Program-made: the position numbers and the translations under genes | Assembly: GCF_041146395.1 (NCBI RefSeq) | Contig: NC_091012.1 | Location: 15,676,193-15,740,192 of the forward strand | From: Eulemur rufifrons | Lineage: Eukaryota > Chordata > Mammalia > Primates > Lemuridae | Direction of reading: 5' to 3' | Length of the DNA: 64,000 bases | Shown: positions 22,660 to 34,505 of the stretch, piece by piece | Layout of the letters: each line of letters starts with the position of its first letter | How positions within the stretch are numbered: position 1 is the stretch's first letter | Notes under the pieces: generated by a model | Databases searched by the model: none | What the model was told of the DNA's origin: nothing | Seen by the model: the letters and a program-made list of their open reading frames with translations, nothing else

Positions 22660-23004
22660 ACTCCAGCACTTCTTTTTTTTTTTTTATTTTTTTATTTTTT
22701 TTTGTTTGTTTTTCAGCTCATTAAGGGGGTACAAAAGATCAGGCTATATACATTGCCCATGCCTCCCCATCCCCCCGAGTCTGAGCTTTAGTTGTGTCCA
22801 TTTCCTAGACAGTGCACATCACTCTCATCATGTAGGTGTGCACTCCTCCCCTTCCCCCACCCCATCCCCCCCCAGAGAGAACTTCAAACGTGTCCATTCC
22901 CCAGGCAGTGCACATCGCACTCATCAAGTAGGTATACACCCATCCCTTCCACCCAGCCCCGACCTCTGTCCAATACCCAATTGCTGTGAATCCCAAATGT
23001 GCAC

Positions 23005-26000
23005 TCAGGGAAACCAGTTTGCTGGTGAGTACATGTGGTGCTTGTTTTTCCATTCTTGGGATACTTCACTTAATAGAATGGGTTCCAGCTCACTCCAGGA
23101 GAACCAAAGAGATGCCATATCGCCATCATTTCTAATAGCTGAGTAATATTCCATGGTATACATATACCACATTTTGCTAATCCATTCATGAATCGATGGG
23201 CATTTGGGTTGTTTCCACATTTTTGCGATTGTGAATTGTGCTGCTATAAACATTCGGGTGCAGGTGTCTTTTTTATAGAATGACTTTTGTTCTTCTGGGT
23301 AGATGCCCAGTAATGGGATTGCTGGATCGAATGGTAGGTCTACTTGAATCTGTTTAAGGTATCTCCACATTGCTTTCCACAGGGGCTGCACTAGTTTACA
23401 GTCCCACCAGCAGTGTATGAGAGTACCTGTCTCTCCACACCCATGCCAACATGTGTAGTTTTGGGACTTTTTGATAAAGGCCGTTCTCACTGGAGTTAAG
23501 TGATATCTCATTGTGGTTTTGATTTGCATTTCCCTGATGATTAGAGATGTTGAACACTTTTTCATATGTTTGTTAGCCATTTTTATATCTTCTTTTGAAA
23601 AATTTCTATTCATGTCCTTTGCCCACTTTTTGATAGGGTTGTTCGATTTTTTCTTACTGATTTTCCTGAGTTCTAAATAGATTCTTGTTATCAGTCCTTT
23701 ATCTGATGTGTAGTATGCGAAAATTTTTTCCCATTCTGTAGGTTGTCTATTTACTCTTGTGACTGTTTCTTTGGCTGTGCAGAAGCTTTTTAATTTGATC
23801 AGGTCCCATTTATTTATTTTTGTTGCTGCTGTGATTGCCTTAGGGGTCTTCCTCATAAATTCTTTGCCTAGGCCAATGTCTGTAAGAGTCTTACCTACGT
23901 TTTCTTCTAGAATTCTAATAGTTTCTGACCTAAGGTTTAAGTCTGTTAACCACCGTGATTTGATTTTGGTGAGGGGTGAGAGCTGTGTGTCCTGTTTTAG
24001 TCTTCTACATGTGGATATCCAGTTTTCCCAGCACCATTTATTAAATAAGGAATCTTTTCCCCAGAGTATGTTTTTGTCTGCTTTGTCAAAGATTAGATGG
24101 CTATATGAGGATGGTTTTATATTTGGATTTTCTGTTCTGTTTCACTGGTCTGTGTCTCAGCACTTGTGCCAGTACCAGGCTGTTTTTAGAACCACAGCCT
24201 TGTAGTAAAGTTTGAAGTCTGGCAAATTAATACCTCCCATTTTGTTTTTGTTGTTTAAGATTGCTTTTGCTAAACGGGGTCTTCTCTGGTTCCATACAAA
24301 GCCTAAAATTATTTTTTCTATGTCTGTGAAAAAAGATGTTGGTAATTTAATAGGGATTGCATTGAATCTGTAGATAACTTTGGGCAGTATAGACATTTTA
24401 ACAATGTTGATTCTACCGATCCATGAGCATAGTATGGTTTTCCACCTATTTACATGTTCTGCGATTTCCTTCCTCAGAGTTTCATAGTTCTCCCTATAGA
24501 GGTCCTTTACTTCCTTAGTTAGATATATTCCTAGATATTTTATTTTCTTTGTTGCTATTTTGAAGGGTATTGAGTCCTTAATTTGGTTCTCCGTTTGACT
24601 GTTATTGGCGTATATGAATGCCTCTGATTTGTGTGTATTGATTTTGTATCCTGAGACTTTGCTGAATTCATTAATCAATTCCAGGAGTCTCTTGGTTGAA
24701 TTCTTGGGGTTTTCTAGATATAACATCATATCATCAGCAAAGAGTGAGAGTTTGATCTCTTCTGTCCCTATTTGGACTCCCTTGATTCTGCTCTCTTGCC
24801 TGATAGCTCTCGCAAGGACTTCCAATACTATGTTGAAAAGTAATGGGGACAGTGGGCAGCCTTGTCTGGTTCCAGTTCGAAGTGGGAATGCTTTCAGTTT
24901 TTCCCCATTCAGTATGATGTTGGCTGTGGGTTTGTCATATATGGCTTGTATCATTTTTAGATAGGCCCCGTCTATGCCTATTTTTTTGAGTGTTCTTATC
25001 ATAAAAGGGTGTTGAATTTTGTCGAATGCTTTTTCTGCATCTATTGAGAGTATCATATGATCTTTATTTTTGCTTCTATTTATGTGATGAATTACATTTA
25101 TAGATTTGCGTATGTTAAACCATCCCTGCATCTCTGGGATGAAGCCCACTTGGTCGTGATGGATTATTTTTTTGATAAGCACTTGGATTCGATTTGCTAG
25201 AATTTTATTGAGAATTTTTGCATCTATATTCATAAGAGAAATTGGTCTATAGTTCTCTGTTTTAGTTGCATCCTTTCCTGGTTTTGGTATCAGGGTTATG
25301 TTGGCTTGGTAAAAAGTGTTGGGGAGAATCCCATCCTTCTCTATATTGGAGAATAGTTTATGTAGGATTGGCACCAGTTCTTCTTTGTAGGTATGGTAGA
25401 ATTCAGGTGTGAACCCATCTGGTCCAGGGCTTTTCTTTTTGGGAAGGTTTTTTATTGCTGTTTCGATTTCAGATCTAGATATCGGTCTATTTAGGAATTC
25501 TACTTCTTCCTGGTTGAGCCTGGGAAGGCTGTGTGTTTCTAGGAATTTGTCCATTTCCTCCAGGTTTTCTAATTTGTGTGCATAAAGATTTTTGTAGAAT
25601 TCATATATGGTATCATGTATCTCTGTGGCATCAGTCGTGATTACTCCTTTCGTGTTCCTGATGGAGGTTATAAGAGATTTTTCTTTTCTGTTCTTGGTTA
25701 GTCTAGCCAGAGGTGTGTCAATTTTGTTTATTTTTTCAAAGAACCAACTTTTGTTTTTATTAATCTCCCTTATGGTTTGATTGTTGTCCTTTTCATTTAG
25801 TTCTGATTTAATCATAATAATTTCTCTCCTTCTGCTGGGTTTGGGATCGGTCTGTTCTTCCTTCTCCAGCACTTTGAGTCTATTCATTAGATTGTCTAAT
25901 TGTAAGTTTTCTGTCTTTTTGGTATAAGCATTTATGGAAATAAATTTTCCTCTCAGGACTGCTTTAGCTGTGTCCCACAGATTTTGATAGGTTGTATCTC

Positions 26001-26841
26001 CTTTGTCATTTAATTCAAAAAATCTTTTGATTTCCGACTTGATTTCTTCATTTATAAAATGAGTGTTCAGGAGAAGGTTATTTAGCTTCCATGACTTTGA
26101 GTAGAAGTGAGGATTTCTGTTAGGGTTCATTGTTACTTTTATTCCACTGTGATCTGAGAAGATGCATGGTATAATTTCTATATTTTTAAATTTTTTAAGG
26201 CATGCTTTATGACCTAAGATATGGTCAATCTTGAAGAATGTCCCATGAGCTGATGAGAAGAAAGTATATTCAGTTGTTTTTGGGTAGAATGTCCTGTAGA
26301 TATCAGTCAGGCCCATTTGATAGAGCGTTGTATTTAAGTCCACTATTTCTTTGTTTATTTTTTGTTTGGAAGATCTGTCCTGAACTGTCAGTGGTGTGTT
26401 AAAATCTCCGGCTACTAACGTGTTGTTATCTATCATTTGGTTGAGATCAAGTAGGGTTTGCTTTATGAATCTGGGTGCACCTAGGTTGGGTGCATATATA
26501 TTAAGTATAGTTATGTCTTCTTGTTGAATTGTACCCTTCACCAGTATATAGTAACCATCTTTGTCTTTCTTTACTTTTGTTGATTTAAAAACTACGTTAT
26601 CGGAGATTAGAACCGCCACGCCAGCTTTCTTTTGGGTTCCATTTGCTTGGAATATTGATTTCCATCCTTTTATCTTCAGCCTAAATGCATCCTTGCAGGT
26701 TAGATGAGTTTCCTGAAGACAGCAGATACTTGGCTTATATTTTTTTATCCATTGGGCCAGTCTATGTCTCTTGAGTGGGGAATTCAATCCATTCACATTT
26801 AATGAGAGAACTGATAGGTGAGACAGATTGCTTTTCCTCAA
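23005..26841 (-). pseudogene. L1 ORF2 (endonuclease / reverse transcriptase), two stops
   Basis: A frame of 1279 codons, start to stop, without frameshift. The N-terminal endonuclease shows [18 protein letters not shown] and SDHSG. The reverse transcriptase shows [27 protein letters not shown] and the catalytic LFADDMMLY. The C-terminal Cys-rich knuckle is [21 protein letters not shown]2 protein nicks target DNA and copies L1 RNA by target-primed reverse transcription. Two in-frame TGA codons, at 24157-24159 and 24142-24144, only 15 nt apart, end translation after residue 894, past the reverse transcriptase and before the knuckle. Both look like single transitions (CGA or TGG to TGA). Everything else appears intact, so this copy probably died recently. 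Confidence 0.95.
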
Positions 26842-26948
26842 GTTGGGTGGAATTTGGGTGGAATTCCAATGGGTGGAATTTCATTGATCTGTTTTCTCTC
26901 TTGAGCCATTATGATAACTGGGTTTTTATATTTATCTCTTGATTGGTG

Positions 26949-27953
26949 TTACATTCGAGGGTCCTTCTTGTGCTGGACCATGTGTAACTCTGTTTTGAGT
27001 ACTTCTTGGAGAGCTGGTCTTGTCTTGGTGAATTCCCTAAGTTTTTGTTTATCTGAGAATGTCTTAATTTCACCTTCATATATAAAATGGAGCTTAGCTG
27101 GATACAGGATTCTAGGCTGGGCATTATTCTGTTTCAGAAGAGTGAGAATGGGGCCCCAATCTCTTCTTGCTTGTAAGGTTTCAGTTGAGAAAACTGGCGT
27201 GATTCGGATGGACTTTCCTTTGTATGTTACTTGATTCTTTCTCCTTACAGCTCGAAGAAGGGCCTCTTTAGTGGATATTTTGGTCAGTCTAATGACTACA
27301 TGACGTGGTGTCTTCCTATTTGGTATGAATCTCCCAGGGGTTCTTTGAGCTTCTTGAACCTGTATATCTAGAGATTTGGCTAGGCCTGGGAAATTTTCCT
27401 CAATTATATCTTCAAATAGTTTATTCAACCCTTGCTTATTGTCTTCTTCACCCTCAGGAATGCCGATAACTCTGACGTTAGGCTTCTTCACATAATCCCA
27501 CATTTCTTGTAGACTGTGGTTAATTCTCATGTTTCTTTGTTTTAACTCTGTAACTGACTTATTTAATTGGAAAGTGTTATCTTCGATCTCTGAGATTCTT
27601 TCTTCTGTTTGATCTACCCTGCTCTTGAGACTTTCCACTGTGTTTTGTAGCTCCTTGAATAAATTCTTCATTTCCAGGAGTTCAGTTTGATTTTTCTTCA
27701 GTATTTCAATTTCTTTGGTGAATTTTTCTTCCAAGTCCTGGATCTTTTTTGTGGTTTCTTTATATTGATTATCCATTTTTACTTGCATGCTGTTCAGCGT
27801 GTTTATGATCCATGTTTGAAATTCTTCCTGTGACATGTTGCTATTTGGAATCTGGTTTGTGTTAATTGGTGGTGAACTAGTAATCCTCTTTGAGGGTGAA
27901 GTTTCAGCTTGATTCTTTATACTTCCAGAGTTCTTTCGCTGAGCCCTTCCCAT
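26949..27953 (-). CDS. L1 ORF1 RNA-binding protein, intact
   Basis: 334 codons, uninterrupted. Residues about 40-150 form the Leu-rich coiled coil used for trimerisation (QDLEEKFTKEIEILKK, ELQNTVESLKSRVDQTEERI). The RRM-like domain follows with NVRVIGIPEGEE, then the C-terminal domain with TPRHVVIRLTKISTKE, ARRDWGPILTLLKQ and ILYPAKLHFIYEG. The protein packages L1 RNA into cytoplasmic particles and has chaperone activity. Length is near the usual 330-340 residues of primate ORF1p. The ATG at 27953 follows the GC-rich 5' UTR. ORF2 begins 107 nt after the stop. Confidence 0.95.
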   Translation of the reverse strand: MGRAQRKNSGSIKNQAETSPSKRITSSPPINTNQIPNSNMSQEEFQTWIINTLNSMQVKMDNQYKETTKKIQDLEEKFTKEIEILKKNQTELLEMKNLFKELQNTVESLKSRVDQTEERISEIEDNTFQLNKSVTELKQRNMRINHSLQEMWDYVKKPNVRVIGIPEGEEDNKQGLNKLFEDIIEENFPGLAKSLDIQVQEAQRTPGRFIPNRKTPRHVVIRLTKISTKEALLRAVRRKNQVTYKGKSIRITPVFSTETLQARRDWGPILTLLKQNNAQPRILYPAKLHFIYEGEIKTFSDKQKLREFTKTRPALQEVLKTELHMVQHKKDPRM

Positions 27954-29001
27954 CTGGATGAATCCTTAAGATTCCTTCTTTCAGCTTTAGTCTGGAAAGG
28001 GGCAGGCCGTGAGCGCCAGGTAAGCTGCCTCCTCTGTCGCTAGGGGGAGCCCTTCGCGTGTTGTTCAGGGTTTTGCTACCTCCGCTGGGGGGGCTGCTCC
28101 TCTTCCTCTCCCGAGGTGGTTTCCGTCTCTCTCTGCGAGAAAGACAGTGGATAGGGGGAGGGGAGCGGTGCCCTCGTTCGCCCAGCGCCCCAGCTGCTGC
28201 AGTTCCCGTGGGCGATGGTCCTCCCCGCCCCAATGTCCGCAAGGTCCACGCTCGACTCTCTCGTGACTGGGGAACCACTCAGTGTTCACACAAAGGCTTA
28301 GCTCCTAGTCGGTCCGTGGACTAGGGAAGGGAGCCGCCCGGTACCCAATCACTTCACCGGGTTTAGGGTGCAAAACCCAACAATGGCGACCGCCCGTCTG
28401 CAGCACTGTCACTGGGGTTGAACGCTCAGCGACCGGCAGAGGCCAGAGGAGCCGGGACCGGGAGAACCCAGCCCCGCCTAAACGAGACAGATCGGCGTCT
28501 GCTCCAGCCGGGAGGGAGGCAGCCCCGCAGCCCGCGTATAGGAGACAGTTGCTAGGCGCCTCAGCCGCGCACAGCACCCAGCGTTCTAGGGTCCAAAATG
28601 CCTCCCGCCAATGTCTCCTCTGCAGAGCTCACGTCTCCCGCGGCAATTCTGCGCCGACTTTGGGCAAATCCCCAATTGAGTGGGTGTGGAGGTCAGAGGG
28701 GGAACAAGATGCTTTCCTGTGGGGCTGAACCCACCCCACTCTCTGGTGAGGTGGGTACAACCGTCCCGGGCTCCCTTCTCTGATGACCCTCCGCACTCTC
28801 TAGTTTTTCACGATGTATTTCCCGATCACCTCAGTCCTTTCTCGCTCTCTCTCTGTCCCACGCTGATTCTCCGTGGGTTCACACCTCCGTTCTTGTGGGG
28901 GAGTGAACCTCTAGCGTTGTGGCAGTCCGAGACCCATGCCTTCCACTCCGGGAGCACGAATCCAGGAGGTCACCACCATTCCGCCATCTTCCTCCAGTCC
29001 C
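27954..29001 (-). promoter_or_regulatory. L1 5' UTR with internal promoter
   Basis: CpG- and GC-rich leader of the full-length L1, transcribed from about 29001 leftwards. AAGATGGCGG, eight or so bases from the 5' end, fits the YY1 site that positions L1 transcription. Open frames on either strand here (for example 28058-28324) show no conserved protein features. Confidence 0.8.
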
Positions 29002-29094
29002 ACTCCAGCACTTCTAAATAATTTCAGTGACTAAATACTCTCCCTTTCCAAGTCTTTTACTTTTATTCTTTTAAAAAGTTTGGGTTTTTTTCCT

Positions 29095-30890
29095 GAAGAA
29101 AACAAAATTTTTTTAAAAAAACCTTTATTGAAGTACATTTGCCATATAACAATCTGCATAATGTGCTAATCTGATAAGCTTTGACATATGTATACACCCA
29201 GGAAACCATCACCATAATACACATAGTGAACAGATCCATCACACCCAAAAGTTTTCTCTTACCCTTCATCATTCCTCCTCTGTTCTCTCCCTGAACTTCC
29301 ATCCCCAGCCAACCACAGATCTGCCTTCTGTCGTAATAGAAGCTTTTGTATTTTGAAAATATTTGTAGCATTACCTAGAAGTGGTATGCCTGCATCACAT
29401 GATAGGTGCCCTTTCACATTTTAAGAAGCTGCTAAACTGTTTTGAAAAATGCTTGTAACCTTTTATATTCTCACCAGGTACATGTGAGAGTTCCAGTGCT
29501 CTACAACCTCACCAACATGGCCAGTGTTTTCAATATTAGCCATTCTCACAGGTAGATAGTGGTATCTCATTGTGATTTTGATTTGCATTTCCTTTATGAC
29601 TAACAATGTTGTGCTTCTACATAGGAGGATATTTGCCATGTGCATGTCATTTTCAAGAAATATTCAAATCTCTGCCCATTTTTCATTAGGTTGTTTGATT
29701 CCTTCTTATTGAGTTTTTAGAGATGTCGTTTTCAAGAAATGTTCAAATCTTCTGCCCAATGTTCATTAGGGTGTTTGATTCCTTCTTATTGAAGTTTTAG
29801 AATGCTTTATATGTTTGGAACACAAGACCTTTATCAGAAATGTGGTTTAGGAATATTTCATACCAGTGTATAGCTTGTCTTTTCTCTCTCTTAACAATGT
29901 CTTTGACGATTGGATCTTAATTTCAAAACTTCAAATTGTGAATTTTTAAAATTAGTTGTTCAAGCTTTTTTTGCTGTATCTAAGAAATTGTTGACTAAGC
30001 AAAGGCAACACATAGTTTCTTCTTTTTTTCTTCTAGGAGATTTATACATTTAGTTGTACATTTAGGTCTATGACTCATTTTTAGTTACTTTTTTATATGG
30101 TTTGAGGTATGGATTGAAATGTATGTTTGTCCATGTAGACATGTGATTATTCCAGATCACATTGTTAAAAATACTATTTCTCCTTTTTCCTCTAATCTTT
30201 CTTCGTATCTTTATTGATAATGAGTTGTCTATATGTGTATATATGTGTGGGTCTGTTTCTGCACTCTTTATTCTCTTCCATTGATGTCTTCCTATCATTA
30301 TGCCAATACCACACTGTCCTGATTATTCTCACTTTGTAGGAGATCTTACAATTAAGGAGTGTGACACCTCCATCTTTGTTCTCTGTTTTGCAGGATTCTT
30401 TTAGCTATGTGGCTGCCAATTTCTATTTTAAAAGTCTTCTGGATTTTGGGTGAGATGGCATGAAACCCATAAATGAATTTGGGAAGAACTGACACGTTAA
30501 CAAAATGGAGTCTTCAGACCCTTGAACAAGATATCTATCTCCATATATTTCAGTCTTTATTAATTTATGCCTTCAAGTTTCGTAGTTTTCAGTACACAGA
30601 TCTTCTATCATACAAATTTTGTTACATTTATCCCTAAGCCTTTCATATTTTCCAAAGATAATTTAAATTGCACTGTTGTTTGATTCAGTTTCCAAATATT
30701 TATTGCTATCATTATAAAAACACACTTGATTTTGATATTGATTTTGTATTCTGCAACCTTGCTAAACCCAAGTATTTGTTCTAGAAGCACTTATTAAATT
30801 GGGAGAATTTTCTTCATGTTGTCTGTGAATAAACATAGTTTTACTTTTCCCTTTCAATGTGGAGGTCTTCCTTTCCCTTGTCACACTAGA
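29095..30890 (-). mobile_element. Old L1 fragment, antisense
   Basis: Degenerate antisense L1. Characteristic blocks include ATTGTGATTTTGATTTGCATTTCC, the CTTTATCAGAAATGTGG region and TTGATTTTGTATTCTGCAACC. It is AT-rich with many stops. A 79-bp tandem duplication lies inside. Confidence 0.75.
29646..29803. repeat. 79-bp tandem duplication inside L1
   Basis: Two adjacent copies starting at 29646 (GTCATTTTCAAGAAAT) and 29725 (GTCGTTTTCAAGAAAT), both ending in the TTTGATTCCTTCTTATTGA region. Confidence 0.85.
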
Positions 30891-31121
30891 AAGAACCTCA
30901 AGTACAGTGTTGAAGGCAACCCCTACCCTCCCACCATGATCTCATCAGTCTCAGGTTGTAGTTTCCTACATGCAGACACACGGCACAACTTCCAGCACCA
31001 AAATATCTGCCTCATTGCCCCCTTCACTGTATAAGCCTGTGCACTTCACCTAATGAGATGAATATGGTCCCACACTTGAAACAGAACTACAATGCCGTGT
31101 GGAACAAATTTATTCACTGAA

Positions 31122-32338
31122 GTCTTGACAGCCCAAAAGCAGTGATTTCAGATTGGAAAACAGAAAACCAAGGAAATCTTATGTGAATCCTGAGAAAAGG
31201 AGACGGATGGAAAAGTTCCTTGGTAGTAGCCAAAAAGGGGATGGTCTTTAAGGTGCTTCAAAACAATCTGTAGACAGAAGTGGAATGGTTCACATTTCCA
31301 GAGAAAATATAGCCACATTAGCTTGGCAGGATTTTAGGTATGAAATATAAACACTAGGTAATGCTGAAGGGTGGGAGAGAACAGAGTGAACCAATGAATG
31401 GTGTGGCCACGAAAAAGCTCGTGGGAGACACGTTCTCCCTGCCATGTGACCCACCAGAATTTAACAGGGGAGATGAGGAGGGTGGCAAATCCGTTAGCAA
31501 GGATCTTTATGGGTGCTAAAGGAATATTCCCTTTCTCCAACTGGAGTATATAGGCCTTCCAGCATCCCCCCATCCGCATGTAGGTGCCAGGATGGTGCAT
31601 TTTGATGTCTAATGTCCCCCAGGGCTCCCATTGGCTGGGGAGTGCCTCAGTGGCCAAACAAAGCTCAGGGGCATGGCCGGTGCCTATCCTGGGGAGGGTG
31701 TGTAGGGAGGTCAGGCGGCCTGGGTAGACTGCTGAGAAGCATGCCACGGAGAAGATGACTGGGAAATCACAAGCCTCTGGCACCATCATTGAACAACCAC
31801 CCACAAACATCAAAGTGGGGAAGAAGAGGAAGGCCCCTCATCAACCCAGGTCCAGAGGCAGCTTCAAGGTGGGCGATCCACCCAAACTCCTCCCTGCCTT
31901 ACCCTCGAGTCCTGTCCCCCAGACTCCCCCTTCCCTTGCCCAGCACAACCCCCCATCGGCCTGCAACCCTTCCCATGCTCCCACCCCACGTCCACCCTCT
32001 TCCCGCAAACCAGTGCCCTTCTGTGATCTCCCTGTTGTCCTTGCAGGTGCCCAGGAAGACAAAGGGACCCCTTCGAGGGACTTTGAAGAGAAAAGCTTCT
32101 CCAAAAGTGACCACTCCTTGAATGAAACCCAAGGAGAGGAGAGGGCCAACACCATTCAACCCTTGTCACCAGCTGGAAGAGGGACGCGGTCAAAATGAGC
32201 CAGAGCAGGCCCCAGAGAGCAGGGAGAGCTCCACCACTTCAAGGGTCACCCTCACTAGCCAGTAGCATCAGAGTGAGGCCAGCGACCTCAGAGCTATCTG
32301 TGAAGTCTCCAGAGGTCTGGCTGCCGGGACATGACCAA
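31122..32338 (+). repeat. Segmental duplication unit, copy 2 (CSAG-like)
   Basis: Direct-orientation partner of 8404-9633. Homology ends abruptly after GGCTGCCGGGACATG, before the position of the copy 1 poly(A) signal. Confidence 0.9.
31755..32121 (+). CDS. CSAG-like small basic protein, copy 2 (two exons)
   Basis: Exon 1 coding is 31755-31868, the intron 31869-32046 (178 bp), and exon 2 32047-32121. The predicted product is 62 residues, starting MTGKSQASG and ending KRKASPKVTTP, with the same architecture as copy 1. Both exons are open. Differences from copy 1: the donor is GTGGGC instead of GTAAGT; the TATA box is replaced by GGGTGTGTAGG (31697-31707); three codons are missing in the basic stretch; and no poly(A) signal is seen nearby. 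The inverted CCAAT box is kept (31630-31634). The intron length is no longer a multiple of three, so retention would shift frame. It could be a live gene with altered regulation or a coding-intact relic. Confidence 0.55.
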
Positions 32339-32339
32339 C

Positions 32340-32910
32340 AATTCGCATTGGACAACTCTGCATAATATGACATTGATGTTGGACAAAAGTCAAAGTCACC
32401 AGACCTCACTAATGTCCCTAGAAATGCATAATTTGCATCATGATTTAAGCTGGCAGTGGCCGAGGTAGGAAGCAGGGTTCCTGGCAAAGAAGCCTGGGAA
32501 GACAGGAGAGGCAACGGTCCGGGTAAGTGGAAGCCTCTTTCTGAGGGTGAGGCCAGCTTAGTGGCAAGGTTTGTATCTGCCTCTGCCACCTCCTCACTTT
32601 TAGCAGCCTGCTTGCCTCTTCTGGCTGCCCCCACCTCCCCCAGGCCACCAGGGGCCCCTTTCCCTCACTAATAGTTTGCCACTGACACCTGGAGCTAAGA
32701 GCCATTGGCAGATCCCCAGGCCCCACAGTACTTCAGCCGTAGCCCACAGGCAGTGTGGGAGCTGGTGTCGTCTGTCCCCAATGCCAGCTTGCTCATCCTC
32801 GGGTTGCAGGACCATGAAGGGAGGCTGTTCCCTGCCAGGCCACTGCAAGGATTCATGGGCAACTTTTCCAAGCCAAGAGGCTGCTGCTCCTTTACTCACC
32901 TCTTTTTACT
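32340..32910. other. Unassigned GC-richer segment
   Basis: Lies between the end of the CSAG duplication and an old L1. A plus-strand open frame (about 32699-32965) reads ADPQAPQYFSRSPQAVWELV near its start and looks protein-like, but I cannot place it in a family. No splice-bounded exon was defined. Confidence 0.35.
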
Positions 32911-32914
32911 TTTA

Positions 32915-34505
32915 ATTGTGGTAAACTACACATCTCATAAAATATACCATGGTAATTATTTTTAAGTGCACAGTTCAGCAGTACATTTAGCACATTCCCG
33001 GTGGCGTGCAGTCATCCCCACCATCCATCCACAGACCTTGTTCACCTTCCCAAACTGAAACTCTGTCCCCATGAAGCACTGACCCCTTTGCCCCTCCCCC
33101 AGCCCCTGGTGCCCACTCTTCTTCTAGCTCTATGGATTTGACTACTCTAGGGACCTCATATCAATGTAATCATGCAGTATTTGTCCTTTTGTGACTGGCT
33201 CATTTCACTGAGCGTGACGTCCTCCAGGTTCACCCATGCTGTAGCCTATGTCAGAAGTCCTCATTTTAGTCCGGGCATGGGGGCTCATGCCTGTAATCCT
33301 AGCACTCTGGGAGGCCGAGGTGGTTGGATCATTTGAGCTCAGGAGTTCGAGACCAGCCTGAGCAGGAGTGAGACCCCATCTCTACTAAAAAAAAAAAAAA
33401 AAAAAAATTATCCGGACAACTAAAAATATATAGAAAAAATTAGCTGGGCATGGTGGCACATGCCTGTAGTCCCAACTACTCAGGAGGCTGAGGCAGGAGG
33501 ATCACTTGAGCCTAGGAGTTTGAGGTTGCTGTGAGCTAGGCTGACGACACGGCACTCTAGCCCAGGCAACAGACTGAGGCTCTGTCTCAAAAACAAACAA
33601 ACAAACAAACAAACAAAAAAAAAACAATTCCCTCCTTTTTAAGACTGAGTCATATTCTATTCTATGCATGGACCACATTTTGCTTATCAATTCATCCACA
33701 GATGGACACTTGTGTTGTTTCCACCTCTTTCCTCTTAGGAAGGAGGCTGTGAACATGGTGTACAAATAGCTCTTCAATCTGCTTTCAAATCTTTTGGATG
33801 TGAACCCACCAGTGGGTTCATGGATCATATGGTCATTCTATTTTTAATTCTTTGAGGAACCTTCATACTGTTTTCCACGGTGGTTGCACTGTTTTACGTT
33901 GGCACCAACAGTGCACAAGGATTCCAGTGTCTCCACATCCTCATCAACACTTGTTACTTTCTGTTTTTTTGCATAGCAGTCACACTAACGTGTGTGAGAT
34001 GGCATCTCATAATAGTTTTGGTTTGCATTTCCCTATCAATTGGTGATGTGGAGCATCCTTTCATTTGTGTTTTTTTTTTTCTTTTTATTTGTTTGTATAT
34101 CTTCTTCAGGAAAAACATCTATTCCAGTCGTTTGCCCATTTTTTAATCTTGTTGCTTGTTTTTGCTCTTGTTGTTCAGTTGTGCATGTTCTTTATGTATT
34201 CTAGATAGTAACCCTTCATCAGATACATGAATTGCAAATATTGTCTCCCATCCCATGGGCTGCCTTTCACACTGTTGATTGTTCCATTGATGTGCAGACA
34301 TTTTAAATTTAGTCCCATTTGTCTATTTGTTCTTTTGTTGCCTGTATTTTTGCTGTTGTATCTAGAAAAGCATTTTATAGTTTTAGCACTTCTGTTTAGG
34401 ACTCTGGTGGATTTTGTGTTGATTTTTTGTATATCGTGTAAAGTGAGGTCCAACTTCATTCTTTTGCTTAAGGATATCCAGTTGTCCCAACATCACTTGC
34501 CGAAA
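32915..34505 (-). mobile_element. Old L1, antisense, split by an Alu
   Basis: Old antisense L1 3' end and ORF2 sequence (CTATGGATTTGACTACTCTAG; TAATCATGCAGTATTTGTCC), interrupted at 33266-33629 by an Alu. It resumes to about 34505 (TCCAGTTGTCCCAACATCA-type block). Confidence 0.8.
33266..33629 (+). mobile_element. Alu SINE, strepsirrhine type
   Basis: Full-length Alu with the ATTATCCGGACAACTAAAAA middle segment, an internal A-run and a (CAAA)n tail. Confidence 0.94.

Larger units (their letters stand above)
22660..29015 (-). mobile_element. Full-length L1 LINE with target-site duplications
   Basis: A complete antisense L1 of about 6.3 kb. Its 5' end on the minus strand reads GGGACTGGAGGAAGATGGCGG, a typical L1 start with a YY1-like core. 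It has a CpG-rich 5' UTR of about 1.05 kb, ORF1, a 107-nt spacer, ORF2, a 3' UTR with a G-rich tract, and a poly(A) tail seen as a T-run at 22674-22700. Perfect 14-bp duplications (ACTCCAGCACTTCT) flank it at 22660-22673 and 29002-29015. It landed inside an older L1-type element. Its near-intact state indicates a young insertion of a strepsirrhine L1 subfamily. Confidence 0.96.

Noticed and set aside
28058..28324. Antisense open frame in the L1 5' UTR (ORF0-like position)
   Set aside because: No recognisable ORF0 features; GC-rich leaders give such frames by chance.
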